This document shows, one piece after another, positions 30,419 through 39,806 of a stretch of DNA of 64,000 bases. Source of the DNA: Arthrobacter endolithicus (lineage in GTDB: Bacteria; Actinomycetota; Actinomycetes; Actinomycetales; Micrococcaceae); the NCBI RefSeq assembly GCF_026627425.1, contig NZ_JAPNLH010000002.1:62001-126000 (forward strand), given 5' to 3'. The notes below the pieces were generated by a model. That model was not told where the DNA came from and did no database searches. It saw only the letters and a program-made list of their open reading frames with translations. Within the stretch, counting starts at the first letter, position 1, and the number at the start of each line of letters is the position of its first letter. The translations under genes were made by a program, and so were the position numbers.

Positions 30419-31648
30419 TCAGTCCGGAAGCAACCGGCGCACTACGGCGTCCGCCAGCAGCCTGCCTCGGAGCGTGAGCTGCAGCCTCCCGGCGAAAGCT
30501 GCGCGGGCGTCTATCAACTCATCCGCTATCAGCTGGGCCATGGCGTGCCTGGCCCCGGCGGACAAAGAGTCCACCTGGATTCCGCCGGACAATCGCGTCA
30601 GCAACATGATCCGTTCCATCTCGCGGGTTTCGGCATTCAGCGTCTCCCGGCCGGCCGCCGGCGACTGGCCGCGGGCCAGACGCCCGGCGTACGCGGTGGG
30701 ATGTTTGACATTCCACCAGCGGACACCGCCGATGTGCGAATGTGCGCCAGGACCGATTCCCCACCAGTCGTCCCCGTGCCAATAGGCCAAGTTGTGCCGG
30801 CAGGCGTCCTCCGGCGTCCGGGCCCAGTTGCTGACCTCATACCAGGCCAGTCCGGCGGCCTGGAACAACGCGTCCGCCAGCGTGTACTTGGCGGCATGGT
30901 CGTCGTCCTCGATGCCGGGGACCTGTCCACGCCGGATCTGGGCCGCTAGCTTTGTACCGTCCTCGACAATGAGCGAATAAGCGGAAATGTGGTCCGGCTG
31001 GTAACTCAGAGCTGTCCGTACGGATGTCGCCCAATCCAGTTCGGATTCCCCCGGCGTGCCGTAGATCAGGTCCACACTTACCTTGAGTCCGGCGGTCCGG
31101 GCCCATTCAATGGCCTGCGGCACCCTGGCCGGGTCATGCGTTCGGTCCAGAACCCGCAGCACGTGCGGGACCGCTGACTGCATGCCGAAGGAGACCCGGG
31201 TGAAACCCCCATCGGCAAGCTCCCGCAGGGAATCCTGGCTGACCGAATCCGGATTGGCTTCGGTGGTAATCTCAGCGTCCTGGGACACCCCCCAGGCGTC
31301 GGTTGCCGAACGCAACACCGAGACAAGGTCACGGGCGGGCAATAACGTCGGGGTGCCGCCACCAAAAAACACGGTAGCCAATTTACGCTCCGGCAGCCCG
31401 GACTCCTGCATCGCCCGGGCGGCGAAGGTCACTTCCGAAGCGGCCGTGGCGGCGTAGGCGTCCTGCGATGCGCCGCCGCCAAGCTCCGTTGCCGTGTAGG
31501 TATTGAAATCGCAATATCCGCAGCGGACGGCACAAAACGGAATATGCGCGTACAGACTGAAGCCGCGCCCAGCGGCGCCGTCTGCCGCCTGCCCCGGCAG
31601 AACACCGTCGCCCGGCGCCGGGTCGCCAAGGGGAAGAGTGCTAGGCAT
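30419..31648 (-). CDS. hemW: HemW, radical SAM haem chaperone (HemN-like)
   Basis: 409 residues. The radical SAM cluster motif CAVRCGYCDF (CxxxCxxC) is near residues 37-46, followed by FFGGGTPTLL and TTEANPDS. The C-terminal HemN_C domain begins near 330. Often mis-named oxygen-independent coproporphyrinogen oxidase; the spacing fits HemW. ATG start. It follows lepA by 21 nt in the same direction, so it is co-transcribed. Confidence 0.93.
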   Translation of the reverse strand: MPSTLPLGDPAPGDGVLPGQAADGAAGRGFSLYAHIPFCAVRCGYCDFNTYTATELGGGASQDAYAATAASEVTFAARAMQESGLPERKLATVFFGGGTPTLLPARDLVSVLRSATDAWGVSQDAEITTEANPDSVSQDSLRELADGGFTRVSFGMQSAVPHVLRVLDRTHDPARVPQAIEWARTAGLKVSVDLIYGTPGESELDWATSVRTALSYQPDHISAYSLIVEDGTKLAAQIRRGQVPGIEDDDHAAKYTLADALFQAAGLAWYEVSNWARTPEDACRHNLAYWHGDDWWGIGPGAHSHIGGVRWWNVKHPTAYAGRLARGQSPAAGRETLNAETREMERIMLLTRLSGGIQVDSLSAGARHAMAQLIADELIDARAAFAGRLQLTLRGRLLADAVVRRLLPD

Positions 31649-31669
31649 GACGGCCTTCCGATTCGCACG

Positions 31670-33523
31670 TCACTTTTTCGATTTGTCCTTGGACTCATCC
31701 GAGGACAGCGCGGCAATGAATGCCTCCTGGGGCACCTCGACCCGGCCGACCATTTTCATCCGCTTCTTACCTTCTTTTTGCTTCTCCAGCAGTTTGCGCT
31801 TGCGCGTGATGTCACCGCCGTAGCACTTGGCCAGCACGTCCTTACGGATCGCACGGATGCTCTCGCGTGCAATGATGCGGGCGCCGATGGCCGCCTGGAT
31901 CGGGACCTCAAACTGCTGGCGGGGAATGAGCTCACGCAGCTTGCCCGTCATCATGACGCCGTACGCATAAGCCTTATCACGGTGTGTGATGGCGCTAAAG
32001 GCGTCCACCTGTTCGCCCTGCAGCAGGATGTCCACCTTGACCAGGTCCGAGACCTGGTCGCCGTCGGCCTTCCAATCCAGCGAGCCGTAGCCGCGCGTTT
32101 TTGACTTAAGCAAATCAAAGAAGTCGAAGACAATTTCCGCCAGCGGCAGCCGATAGCGGATCTCCACCCGGTCCTCGGAGAGGTAGTCCATGCCGCCCAT
32201 GACCCCGCGCCGCTGCTGGCACAGTTCCATGATCGCACCGACAAATTCCGTGGGAGCCAGGATCGTGGCTGCTACCATCGGCTCGCGGACCTCGGCGATC
32301 TTGCCCGTGGGGTACTCGCTGGGGTTGGTCACAGTGAGGACTTTCTTATCCTCCAGTGTGACTTCGTATTCCACGTTTGGGGCTGTTGAAATCAGGTCTA
32401 GATTGTACTCCCGCTCCAGCCGTTCACGGGTTATTTCCAAGTGCAGCAGGCCCAGGAAGCCCACACGAAAACCGAACCCCAGCGCCGCGGATGTCTCCGG
32501 CTCATATACCAGGGCGGCATCATTGAGGGTGAATTTCTGCAGCGCGTCCCGCAGCACCGGATAGTCCGTGCCGTCGAGGGGATACAGGCCGGAAAACACC
32601 ATGGGCTTGGGGTCCTGGTACCCGCCGAGGGACTGCGCGGCAGGTTTGTGCAGCGTGGTCACCGTGTCCCCGACCTTTGACTGCCGGACGTCCTTTACGC
32701 CGGTGATCAGGTAGCCCACTTCACCCACGCCCAGGCCCTGGCAGACGGTGGGTTCGGGGGAACTGACCCCAATTTCCAGGAGTTCATGGGTGGCGCGTGT
32801 TGACATCATCTGGATGCGTTCACGCGGTTTCAGGTGCCCGTCCACCACGCGCACGTACGTCACCACACCGCGGTAGGTGTCATACACCGAGTCGAAAATC
32901 ATAGCGCGGGCCGGAGCAGCCGGGTCCCCCACCGGGGGCGGAATATCCCGGACAATCTGATCCAACAGAGCTTCGACACCCATGCCGGTCTTGCCGGACA
33001 CCAGCAGAACGTCTTCCGGCTCCCCGCCGATAAGATTAGCGATCTCCGCGGCGTATTTCTCCGGCTGCGCTGCCGGCAGGTCAATTTTGTTCAGCACCGG
33101 AATGATGGTCATGTTGTTTTCCATCGCCAGGTACAGATTCGCCAGAGTCTGCGCCTCGATGCCCTGCGCGGCGTCCACCAGCAGAATGGCACCCTCGCAG
33201 GCCGCCAAGGACCGGGAAACCTCATAGGTGAAGTCCACGTGGCCGGGCGTGTCAATCATGTTCAGGCAGTAAGCTGTTCCATCCATCTCCCACGGTACGC
33301 GGACCGCCTGGGACTTAATGGTGATGCCGCGCTCCCGCTCAATGTCCATCCGGTCCAGATACTGGGCCTTCATATCGCGCTGTTGCACGGCACCGGTCAG
33401 TTGCAACATCCGGTCTGCCAGGGTGGATTTCCCATGGTCGATGTGGGCGATGATGCAAAAGTTCCGAATAATCGCCGGATCGGTGGCAGCAGGCACCGGG
33501 GCGGTGCGGGCCATGGGGGACAC
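31670..33523 (-). CDS. lepA: Elongation factor 4 (LepA)
   Basis: Translational GTPase (EF4) involved in ribosome back-translocation or assembly. G motifs are [17 protein letters not shown] and NKIDLP; the LepA-specific C-terminal domain ends in [24 protein letters not shown]. The frame extends to an ATG at 33580. The GTG at 33523, with AGGA six nucleotides upstream, gives 617 residues, matching the conserved N terminus. Confidence 0.95.
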   Translation of the reverse strand: MSPMARTAPVPAATDPAIIRNFCIIAHIDHGKSTLADRMLQLTGAVQQRDMKAQYLDRMDIERERGITIKSQAVRVPWEMDGTAYCLNMIDTPGHVDFTYEVSRSLAACEGAILLVDAAQGIEAQTLANLYLAMENNMTIIPVLNKIDLPAAQPEKYAAEIANLIGGEPEDVLLVSGKTGMGVEALLDQIVRDIPPPVGDPAAPARAMIFDSVYDTYRGVVTYVRVVDGHLKPRERIQMMSTRATHELLEIGVSSPEPTVCQGLGVGEVGYLITGVKDVRQSKVGDTVTTLHKPAAQSLGGYQDPKPMVFSGLYPLDGTDYPVLRDALQKFTLNDAALVYEPETSAALGFGFRVGFLGLLHLEITRERLEREYNLDLISTAPNVEYEVTLEDKKVLTVTNPSEYPTGKIAEVREPMVAATILAPTEFVGAIMELCQQRRGVMGGMDYLSEDRVEIRYRLPLAEIVFDFFDLLKSKTRGYGSLDWKADGDQVSDLVKVDILLQGEQVDAFSAITHRDKAYAYGVMMTGKLRELIPRQQFEVPIQAAIGARIIARESIRAIRKDVLAKCYGGDITRKRKLLEKQKEGKKRMKMVGRVEVPQEAFIAALSSDESKDKSKK

Positions 33524-33792
33524 TGGCGTTCCTAACTGTTGGACGGGGACGGGGCCGGGGCTGGTCTCGGTCGGGTACATCAGCCGATCGGATCCGCACC
33601 ACGGACACCATTACAGTCTCCCATGGGATGGTACACACCGGCACATCCAACCGGCTGCGCTAAGAGCTGCCCGTAATCCCGGCTCGGCGGACCCTGTACT
33701 TCTGGGCTGGGGCGGTCCTAGCATAGGCAGAGCGGATGCGGGCTGCAGCTGCAGGGGCGTGTTCGGGTGCGGGACTAACAAAGGCCTCAGTC

Positions 33793-36700
33793 ATGACACG
33801 TGTTGATCTTCCCGAACCCGTCGTCCGGCCCGCTGACCCGGCCGCCCCCGTCCGGGACCTGGACCCTGCCGGGCTGGAAAAAGCCCTGCGCGAACGCGTG
33901 GACGGGGAAGTCCGCTTCGATCCAGGATCCCGTGCTGCGTATTCCACCGACGCCTCCAACTACCGCCAGCTTCCGGTGTGCGTGGTGGTCCCACGCACCG
34001 TCGAGGCGGCTGCGGAGACCATGCTGGTCTGCCGGGATTTCGGCGCACCGGTCTTGTCCCGGGGCGGCGGGACAAGCCTGGCGGGGCAGTGCACCAATGC
34101 CGCCGTCGTCGTCGACTTTTCCAAATACTGCACCGCACTGCTCTCCGTCGACGTCCAAGACCGCAGCTGCCGGGTTGAGCCGGGGATTGTGCTGGACGAA
34201 CTCAATGCGCAGCTGGCGGCACACGGCCTGGAATTCGGGCCCGAACCGGCCACCCACAATCACTGCACACTCGCAGGGATAGTCGGGAACAATTCCTGCG
34301 GTGCCACCGCACAACGCACGGGTAAAACGGTGGACAACACGCTGGCCCTGGAAGTCATGCTGCCGGACGGGACCCGGATGGACGTCTCCACCACGGAGGA
34401 TCAGGACTATGCTGGCATTGTCCGCTCGGGCGGGCGAAAGGCGGAAATATACCGCCAGCTGCGGACCCTGCGCGATACCTACGGCGCCGACGTCCGGGCC
34501 GCCTATCCGGACATTCCGCGCCGCGTCTCCTGCTACAACCTCGATTCCCTGCTGCCGGAGAACACTAATAATCTGGCGCAGGCGTTGGTTGGTTCGGAGA
34601 GCACCTGCGTTCTGCTGCTCCGCGCAAAGCTGCGGCTTATGCCGGTAGTCCGCGCCCGGTCTGTGGTGTTGCTGGGGTATCCTGACGCGGGCAGCAGCGG
34701 CGACGACGTACCGGCCGTGCTGGAATACGACCCGATCGCGCTGGAGGGTTTCGATGCCAAAGTCATCAGCTACCAGCAGGTGAAGGGGCTCAACGCGGCC
34801 GCGATCAGGTATCTGCCCGAAGGCCAGGGCGCGTGGCTGTTGGTTCAGTTCGGCGCGGATACCCCGGAGCAGGCGGGGGCAACCGCACAAACTTTTGCAC
34901 AGGCAGCGCAGCAATTCGGGTCCGGACCTACCGTGACGGTGTTCGACGACGACGCGCACCAACAGCAGATCCGGCAGGTCCGCGAGGCGCCCCTTGGTGC
35001 AACCGCGCAGGTTCCGGGGCTTGCAAATATGTGGTCCGGGTGGGAGGACTCCGCAGTGGCACCGGAGCAGATCGGCCGATGCCTTCGGGAACTGGGGACG
35101 CTGTATCAAGAGTTCGGCTTCGACACTGCGTCTCTGTACGGACATTACGGGCAGGGCTGCGTACACACCCGGATTCCGTTCGACCTGGTGAGCGCGGCCG
35201 GCGTGGCGAAGTTCCGTGAGTTTATGGAACGCGCCGCCCGGCTGGTGGTTTCCCTGGGCGGTTCCCTTTCCGGGGAACACGGCGACGGGCAATCCCGGGC
35301 CGAGCTGTTGCCCATCATGTACGGTCCACAGCTGATCCGCGCGTTTGCCCAGTTCAAGGCCATTTTCGATCCGGGCAACCGGATGAACCCCGGGAAAATG
35401 GACGCGCCGTACCGGATTGATGAGAATCTTCGGCTGGGAACCACCTATCAGCCCGCACAGCTGCGCACGCATTTCGCCTTTCCGGCAGACGGCGGAAGTT
35501 TTGACGCCGCCGTGCTGGGCTGCGTGGGAGTGGGCAAATGCCGCCGGCATGCAGGCGGTGTGATGTGCGTCCTGGACGGTTGGCGCTCCACCGCGGTGTT
35601 CGACGCACTGGACCTGTGCCTGGCCTGCAAGGGGTGCAAAAAAGACTGCCCGGTCAACGTGGGCATGGCCACCTACAAAGCGGAATTCCTCAGCCACCAC
35701 TATGCAGGACGGCTGCGTCCTCGGGCGCACTACTCGATGGGCTGGCTCCCGGTCTGGGCGCAGCTGGCCTGCCGGCTTCCGCGGGTGAGTAAGGCTCTCT
35801 CTCAGGCGCCGGGCCTCTCCCGCCTCGCCCTGGCCGCCGCCGGGGCGGCACCGCAGCGCCGGATCCCGCAGTTTGCCCCGCAGACCTTCCAGAGCTGGTA
35901 TCGGCAGCGCGGCCCACGCGGCACCGGACATCGAGGTCCCCTGGTGTTGTGGCCGGACACCTTCAGCAACTCCTTCCCTCCCCACGTGGCGCAGGCCGCG
36001 GTGGAAGTCCTGGAGGCTGCCGGCTGGGAAGTAGTGGCCCCGGAAGAAGCGGTCTGCTGCGGCCTGACCTGGATCTCCACAGGCCAGCTCGATGTTGCCA
36101 AAAAAGTGCTCCAGCGCACCGTGCACGTCTTCTCCCTCTACCTCCGTGCGGGAACCTTGATCCTGGCTCTGGAGCCGTCCTGCACGGCGGTCTTCCGCTC
36201 CGATGCGGCCGAACTCTTCCCGCATGACCCCGATGTGCAGCGCCTGCGCCAACAGAGCGTCACCTTGGCCGAGCTGCTCACTGAACACAGCCCGGGATGG
36301 AAACCTCCCCCGCTGGCACGCCGTGCACTGATCCAGACGCACTGCCACCAGCACGCGGTGATGGGGTTTGACGCGGATCTGTCCCTGCTGCAGGGGATGG
36401 GAGTCAACACGAAGGTGTTGGACTCCGGCTGCTGCGGGCTGACCGGAAACTTTGGCTTCGAGACGGGCCACTTTGATGTCTCCACGGCCTGCGGCGAACG
36501 GGTCTTGTTCCCGGCCCTGCGCGCCGCCTCGACCGAGGACGTCGTCCTGGCCGATGGTTTCAGCTGCCGGACCCAGATTGAACAAGGCGACGCCGGTGGA
36601 CGCGAGGGCATGCATCTGGCCGAGCTGCTGGCCGCGGCGCTGTTCGCAGATTCGGCCGGCCGCGGCGAGGAGCCGGAAAGGGCCTACACGCAGCGGCCCC

Positions 36701-36825
36701 ACACCTCCCGGAAGGACTCCTACGTGGCCGTCGCCGCCGTCGTGCTCCTCACTGCCGGCGCTCTGGCAGCCGCCGCAGCGGCAGTATCGGGGCGAAGGGC
36801 GTTCCCACCTCATGTATGCAGTTAG
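33793..36825 (+). CDS. FAD-linked oxidase / Fe-S oxidoreductase (D-lactate or 2-hydroxyacid dehydrogenase type)
   Basis: About 1010 residues. Order: FAD-binding PCMH domain (SRGGGTSLAGQCTN, GIVGNNSCG), FAD-oxidase C-terminal domain (SGEHGDGQSR), a ferredoxin-like region (CVGVGKCRR, GGVMC, CLACKGCKKDCPVNV) and two CCG domains (AVCCGLTW, DSGCCGLTGNFG). It oxidises a 2-hydroxyacid and passes electrons through Fe-S clusters to the respiratory chain. Two oddities: about 35 residues usually found between GGVMCPSY and the DGWRS segment are missing, and a hydrophobic 25-residue tail extends the C terminus. Start: ATG at 33793 (AAAGG upstream); ATG at 33736 is possible. Confidence 0.88.
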   Translation: MTRVDLPEPVVRPADPAAPVRDLDPAGLEKALRERVDGEVRFDPGSRAAYSTDASNYRQLPVCVVVPRTVEAAAETMLVCRDFGAPVLSRGGGTSLAGQCTNAAVVVDFSKYCTALLSVDVQDRSCRVEPGIVLDELNAQLAAHGLEFGPEPATHNHCTLAGIVGNNSCGATAQRTGKTVDNTLALEVMLPDGTRMDVSTTEDQDYAGIVRSGGRKAEIYRQLRTLRDTYGADVRAAYPDIPRRVSCYNLDSLLPENTNNLAQALVGSESTCVLLLRAKLRLMPVVRARSVVLLGYPDAGSSGDDVPAVLEYDPIALEGFDAKVISYQQVKGLNAAAIRYLPEGQGAWLLVQFGADTPEQAGATAQTFAQAAQQFGSGPTVTVFDDDAHQQQIRQVREAPLGATAQVPGLANMWSGWEDSAVAPEQIGRCLRELGTLYQEFGFDTASLYGHYGQGCVHTRIPFDLVSAAGVAKFREFMERAARLVVSLGGSLSGEHGDGQSRAELLPIMYGPQLIRAFAQFKAIFDPGNRMNPGKMDAPYRIDENLRLGTTYQPAQLRTHFAFPADGGSFDAAVLGCVGVGKCRRHAGGVMCVLDGWRSTAVFDALDLCLACKGCKKDCPVNVGMATYKAEFLSHHYAGRLRPRAHYSMGWLPVWAQLACRLPRVSKALSQAPGLSRLALAAAGAAPQRRIPQFAPQTFQSWYRQRGPRGTGHRGPLVLWPDTFSNSFPPHVAQAAVEVLEAAGWEVVAPEEAVCCGLTWISTGQLDVAKKVLQRTVHVFSLYLRAGTLILALEPSCTAVFRSDAAELFPHDPDVQRLRQQSVTLAELLTEHSPGWKPPPLARRALIQTHCHQHAVMGFDADLSLLQGMGVNTKVLDSGCCGLTGNFGFETGHFDVSTACGERVLFPALRAASTEDVVLADGFSCRTQIEQGDAGGREGMHLAELLAAALFADSAGRGEEPERAYTQRPHTSRKDSYVAVAAVVLLTAGALAAAAAAVSGRRAFPPHVCS

Positions 36826-37945
36826 ACCGCACGACGCCGGTAGGCGCAGTTTGCGGCGTACCGTCCGAGGGCGGCGGCCCCAACAGCCGAAAATGGATGC
36901 CGGTCATCTGAAGGCCTTCCGGGTCGGCCTGATCGGGGCCTTGGGCGTGGGAGTCGGCCTTGTCATTTGGGGTGCCGTTGCGTCACTGTCCACCGTGCTC
37001 AGCTACATTGGGATCGCCTTGTTCATTGCGCTCGGTCTGGACCCAATCATCCGCTGGCTCGAACACCGGCATCTGCCTCGGTCTGTCGCCGTCGCCGTCG
37101 TCCTGATCGCACTGTTGGTGATTGTGACTGCCTTGGTGCTGTTGTTTATTCCGCGGCTGATCACGCAGACGAAGGCTCTGATCCCCCAGCTGCCGGGCAT
37201 TTTCACTCAGGTCGCTGATGCCGGGTGGGTCAGTAGCGTGGAACAACTGCTGGCCGGCTATCTTGACGTCAATTCACTCGTCAAGGGCGCCGGCGACTTC
37301 TTCAGCAAACCTGCGAACCTGATGACGCTGGGAGGCGGGATTCTCGCGGTCGGCAGCGGAATTGCCACCGGCCTCACCGGCATTCTCATCGTCGTGGTCC
37401 TCACGCTGTATTTCGTCATTACACTTCCGGCGATGAAACGTGCCGCGTACCAGCTAGTACCAGCCAGCAGGCGGGCCAAATTCACCGAAGTCACCGAAGA
37501 CATTTCTACGGCCGTCAGCAGTTACGTCATTGGGCAACTCGGCCTCGCTATCCTCAATGGGGTGCTTTCCGCCATTTTCCTCTCGCTGGTGCACGCGCCA
37601 ATCCCGCTCCTGCTGGCGCTTCTTGCGTTTGTCGGAGCCCTCATCCCACTGGTGGGAACGGTGATCTCGGCAGTTATCATCACCTTAGTGAGCCTGGTCA
37701 GTTCTCCTCAGACCGCGCTCATTGTTGGGATCTACTACCTCGTATACATGCAGGTCGAGGCTTACATCCTGACGCCTCGGATAATGAACAAGGCTGTGGC
37801 TGTTCCCGGCTCGCTGGTCGTCATATCGGCCGTGGCCGGCGGTACACTCGGCGGAATCCTCGGTGCCCTAGTGGCGATACCGTTGGCGGCATCTGGGATC
37901 ATCATTGTTCAGAAAGTCCTCATCCCCCGGCAGAACAGCCTTTGA
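36812..37945 (+). CDS. AI-2E family transporter (PerM-like permease)
   Basis: About 377 residues with roughly seven to eight membrane helices: an N-terminal pair, a long extracytoplasmic middle region (about 115-180), then a C-terminal bundle with the conserved PLVGTVISAVI and LVAIPLAA segments. Family members export varied solutes or act as ion antiporters; the AI-2 name should not be read as function. The chosen ATG overlaps the end of the preceding gene by 14 nt. The ATG at 36893 would remove a basic 27-residue leader and is nearly as good. Confidence 0.87.
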   Translation: MYAVRPHDAGRRSLRRTVRGRRPQQPKMDAGHLKAFRVGLIGALGVGVGLVIWGAVASLSTVLSYIGIALFIALGLDPIIRWLEHRHLPRSVAVAVVLIALLVIVTALVLLFIPRLITQTKALIPQLPGIFTQVADAGWVSSVEQLLAGYLDVNSLVKGAGDFFSKPANLMTLGGGILAVGSGIATGLTGILIVVVLTLYFVITLPAMKRAAYQLVPASRRAKFTEVTEDISTAVSSYVIGQLGLAILNGVLSAIFLSLVHAPIPLLLALLAFVGALIPLVGTVISAVIITLVSLVSSPQTALIVGIYYLVYMQVEAYILTPRIMNKAVAVPGSLVVISAVAGGTLGGILGALVAIPLAASGIIIVQKVLIPRQNSL

Positions 37946-38151
37946 ACACGGTGGACAGTCCGGCATGCCGATACCGCGGGAGGTAAGTCCCTGCTGCGGT
38001 CTGTTATCATTGGTAGCTGTGTGCCCGTGCAGGTCGGCGGTCACTACAGGTTGGCCGGACGTTCACCATAATTCGAGCATCCCCACGCCGCTGTCAATGG
38101 TCAACCTACGCCCTCTACGACCGAAGTCCGCATTAAAAAGAGAGTTAACAC

Positions 38152-38412
38152 GTGGCTAATATTAAGTCCCAGAAGAAGCGCATTCTCACCAATGAGAAAG
38201 CGCGCCAGCGTAACAATTCGGTGAAATCCGAGTTGAAGACCGCTATCCGCGCAGTCAACACGGCAGTGGAGGCAACCGATAAGGCTGCCGCTACGCTTGC
38301 CTTGGCAAGCGCCAGCCGCAAGCTGGACAAGGCTGTTGGCAAGGGCGTTATCCACGCCAACAACGCCGCCAACCGGAAGTCCGCCATCTCCAAGAAGGTT
38401 AGCGCTCTCTAG
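38152..38412 (+). CDS. rpsT: 30S ribosomal protein S20
   Basis: 86 residues, starting GTG ([21 protein letters not shown]), rich in Lys and Ala as expected. It binds 16S rRNA early in 30S assembly. GAGAG lies upstream of the start. A 206-nt gap separates it from the transporter gene; TATCAT at 38008-38013 could be its -10, giving a leader of about 130 nt in which S20 autoregulation would act. A strong hairpin follows the stop. Confidence 0.97.
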   Translation: MANIKSQKKRILTNEKARQRNNSVKSELKTAIRAVNTAVEATDKAAATLALASASRKLDKAVGKGVIHANNAANRKSAISKKVSAL

Positions 38413-38441
38413 GGATTCACTGCTTCGCGCATAAGCATCGG

Positions 38442-38473
38442 CTGTGGCCGGCACCCTCGGGTGTCGGCCACAG
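38442..38473 (+). terminator. Terminator of rpsT
   Basis: CTGTGGCCG pairs with CGGCCACAG, continued by CACCC/GGGTG, a near-perfect hairpin of about 14 pairs. No U-tract follows; instead the last five bases of the stem are the first bases of repeat array C. Confidence 0.75.
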
Positions 38474-38562
38474 TTCGTTGGAGGCACAGTTCGTTGGAGG
38501 CACAGTTCGTTGGAGCGCGGTTCGTTGGAGGCACGGTTCGCTGGAGGCACGGTCCGTTGGAG
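38469..38562. repeat. Tandem repeat array C, six units of 15-16 bp
   Basis: Six units of CACAGTTCGTTGGAGG and variants (two exact copies, then CGCGGTTCGTTGGAGG, CACGGTTCGCTGGAGG, CACGGTCCGTTGGAG). Units three and six lack the final G. Lies between convergent rpsT and holA and begins inside the rpsT terminator. Confidence 0.92.
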
Positions 38563-38620
38563 CGCAGTGGGCTGCTGCCGCCGTTTTCGTTGCACTGGCT
38601 GGCTGCCCTGGCCGCTTGCG

Positions 38621-39664
38621 CTAGCGGCGCCGGGCCGAGGTCGCGATTACCGTGACTGCCCTTTCCACTGCATAGACAGGATCTTTGGCCGCTCCCTTGA
38701 CCTGCGCATCGGCCTCGGCGAGCACTTGAATGCAGGTGATCAGCGCCTCCGAGGTCCATGCACCGATGTCCCGCTTGGCGGAGTCAACCTGCCACGCCTG
38801 CATTCCGAGGTCTTTGGCAATCTGCGCTGAACTCCCCCGGGCCGAATATACCTTGGCAAGCGTCCTAACCTTCATGGCCAACGCTGCCACCAGCGGCACC
38901 GGGTCAACCCCGGTGGCCAGCGCATGCCGTAGGGAGGAGAGCGCCAGAGGGGCATTTCCGGCCAGTGCGGCATCGGCGACCCGAAAGGCCGTCGCTTCGA
39001 CGCGTCCGCCGTAGTACCTGTCCACCATCGAGGCAGTTACGGCAACGGATCCATCCGCTGCGGGGACGTCTGCTATCAACTGGCTGCACGCGGCCGCCAG
39101 TTCCGCGAGACTGGCGCCAACCGCGGCGACCAATGCCCGCACGGCCTGCGGATCGATCCGGCGGCCGGCCTGCCGGAACTCGGTGCTGACGAACTCCGCT
39201 TTTTCCTGGTCCTTTTTCAGCGGCAGGCACTCGACGACGGGCGCGCCGCTGGCCTTGACTGCGTCCAGCAGTTTCTTCCCGCGGTTCCCCCCGCCGTGGT
39301 GGAGGACAACGACGACGTCCGGCTCCGGCGCTTTCAGGTAGGCCAGAGCATCGATCAGAAAATCGTCGTTCATGCTGGCCAGCGCGGAAGCCTCGATCAG
39401 TTTGGCCTCACCGAACAACGACGGACTGGCCAGCATGGACAATTGTCCGGCGGTGTAGGTCGAGGCGTCGACGGCGGTCACCTCCAGATCGGGGCTTTGG
39501 CCGCGGAGCGTGCGACGCAGATTTTCCATCGACCGCGCAGCGATGAATTCTTCCGGTCCGTGCACCAAGACGACGCTGGCCGGCGGAACGTCCCGCCAAC
39601 TCACCAGGCGGGAACCCTTGACAGTCCCCGCAGTTCCACGAGAGTTTGCTGCGGCAGGTGTCAT
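38621..39664 (-). CDS. holA: DNA polymerase III subunit delta
   Basis: Clamp-loader subunit that opens the beta sliding clamp. 347 residues: HolA N-terminal domain (VVLVHGPEEFIAARSMENLRR), AAA+-like middle without ATPase motifs, and C-terminal collar domain (DLGMQAWQVDSAKRDIGAW, normally KLGxxPWQVxxA). The ATG at 39664 overlaps the stop of a ten-codon ORF as ATGA. The frame runs much further upstream without similarity. Confidence 0.92.
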   Translation of the reverse strand: MTPAAANSRGTAGTVKGSRLVSWRDVPPASVVLVHGPEEFIAARSMENLRRTLRGQSPDLEVTAVDASTYTAGQLSMLASPSLFGEAKLIEASALASMNDDFLIDALAYLKAPEPDVVVVLHHGGGNRGKKLLDAVKASGAPVVECLPLKKDQEKAEFVSTEFRQAGRRIDPQAVRALVAAVGASLAELAAACSQLIADVPAADGSVAVTASMVDRYYGGRVEATAFRVADAALAGNAPLALSSLRHALATGVDPVPLVAALAMKVRTLAKVYSARGSSAQIAKDLGMQAWQVDSAKRDIGAWTSEALITCIQVLAEADAQVKGAAKDPVYAVERAVTVIATSARRR

Positions 39665-39693
39665 TGCAGGATCAACGGGTGGATTATGGTCAT
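39661..39693 (-). CDS. Possible ten-codon ORF coupled to holA
   Basis: MTIIHPLILQ, with GCAGGG upstream, ends in a TGA that overlaps the holA ATG as ATGA. holA itself has no good ribosome site, so reinitiation from this ORF could supply it. It may be chance. Confidence 0.25.
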   Translation of the reverse strand: MTIIHPLILQ

Positions 39694-39806
39694 GAAATCT
39701 ACCCTGCCATGCGGCCCGGACATTCCATAGTCGGGAGGGCTGCGCGCCGTGGATACCTTCTGCAGATTCCCGCCCTTGATTCACTGTGCGGGTTCCCGCC
39801 GTGCCT

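Noticed and set aside
33787-36813. 1008-residue open frame antisense to the FAD/Fe-S oxidoreductase
   Set aside because: Composition is that of a shadow frame of a GC-rich gene; it has no domain, while the sense frame has clear motifs throughout.
37946-38151. tRNA gene before rpsT
   Set aside because: No acceptor stem or TTCGA arm in a cloverleaf arrangement could be built.
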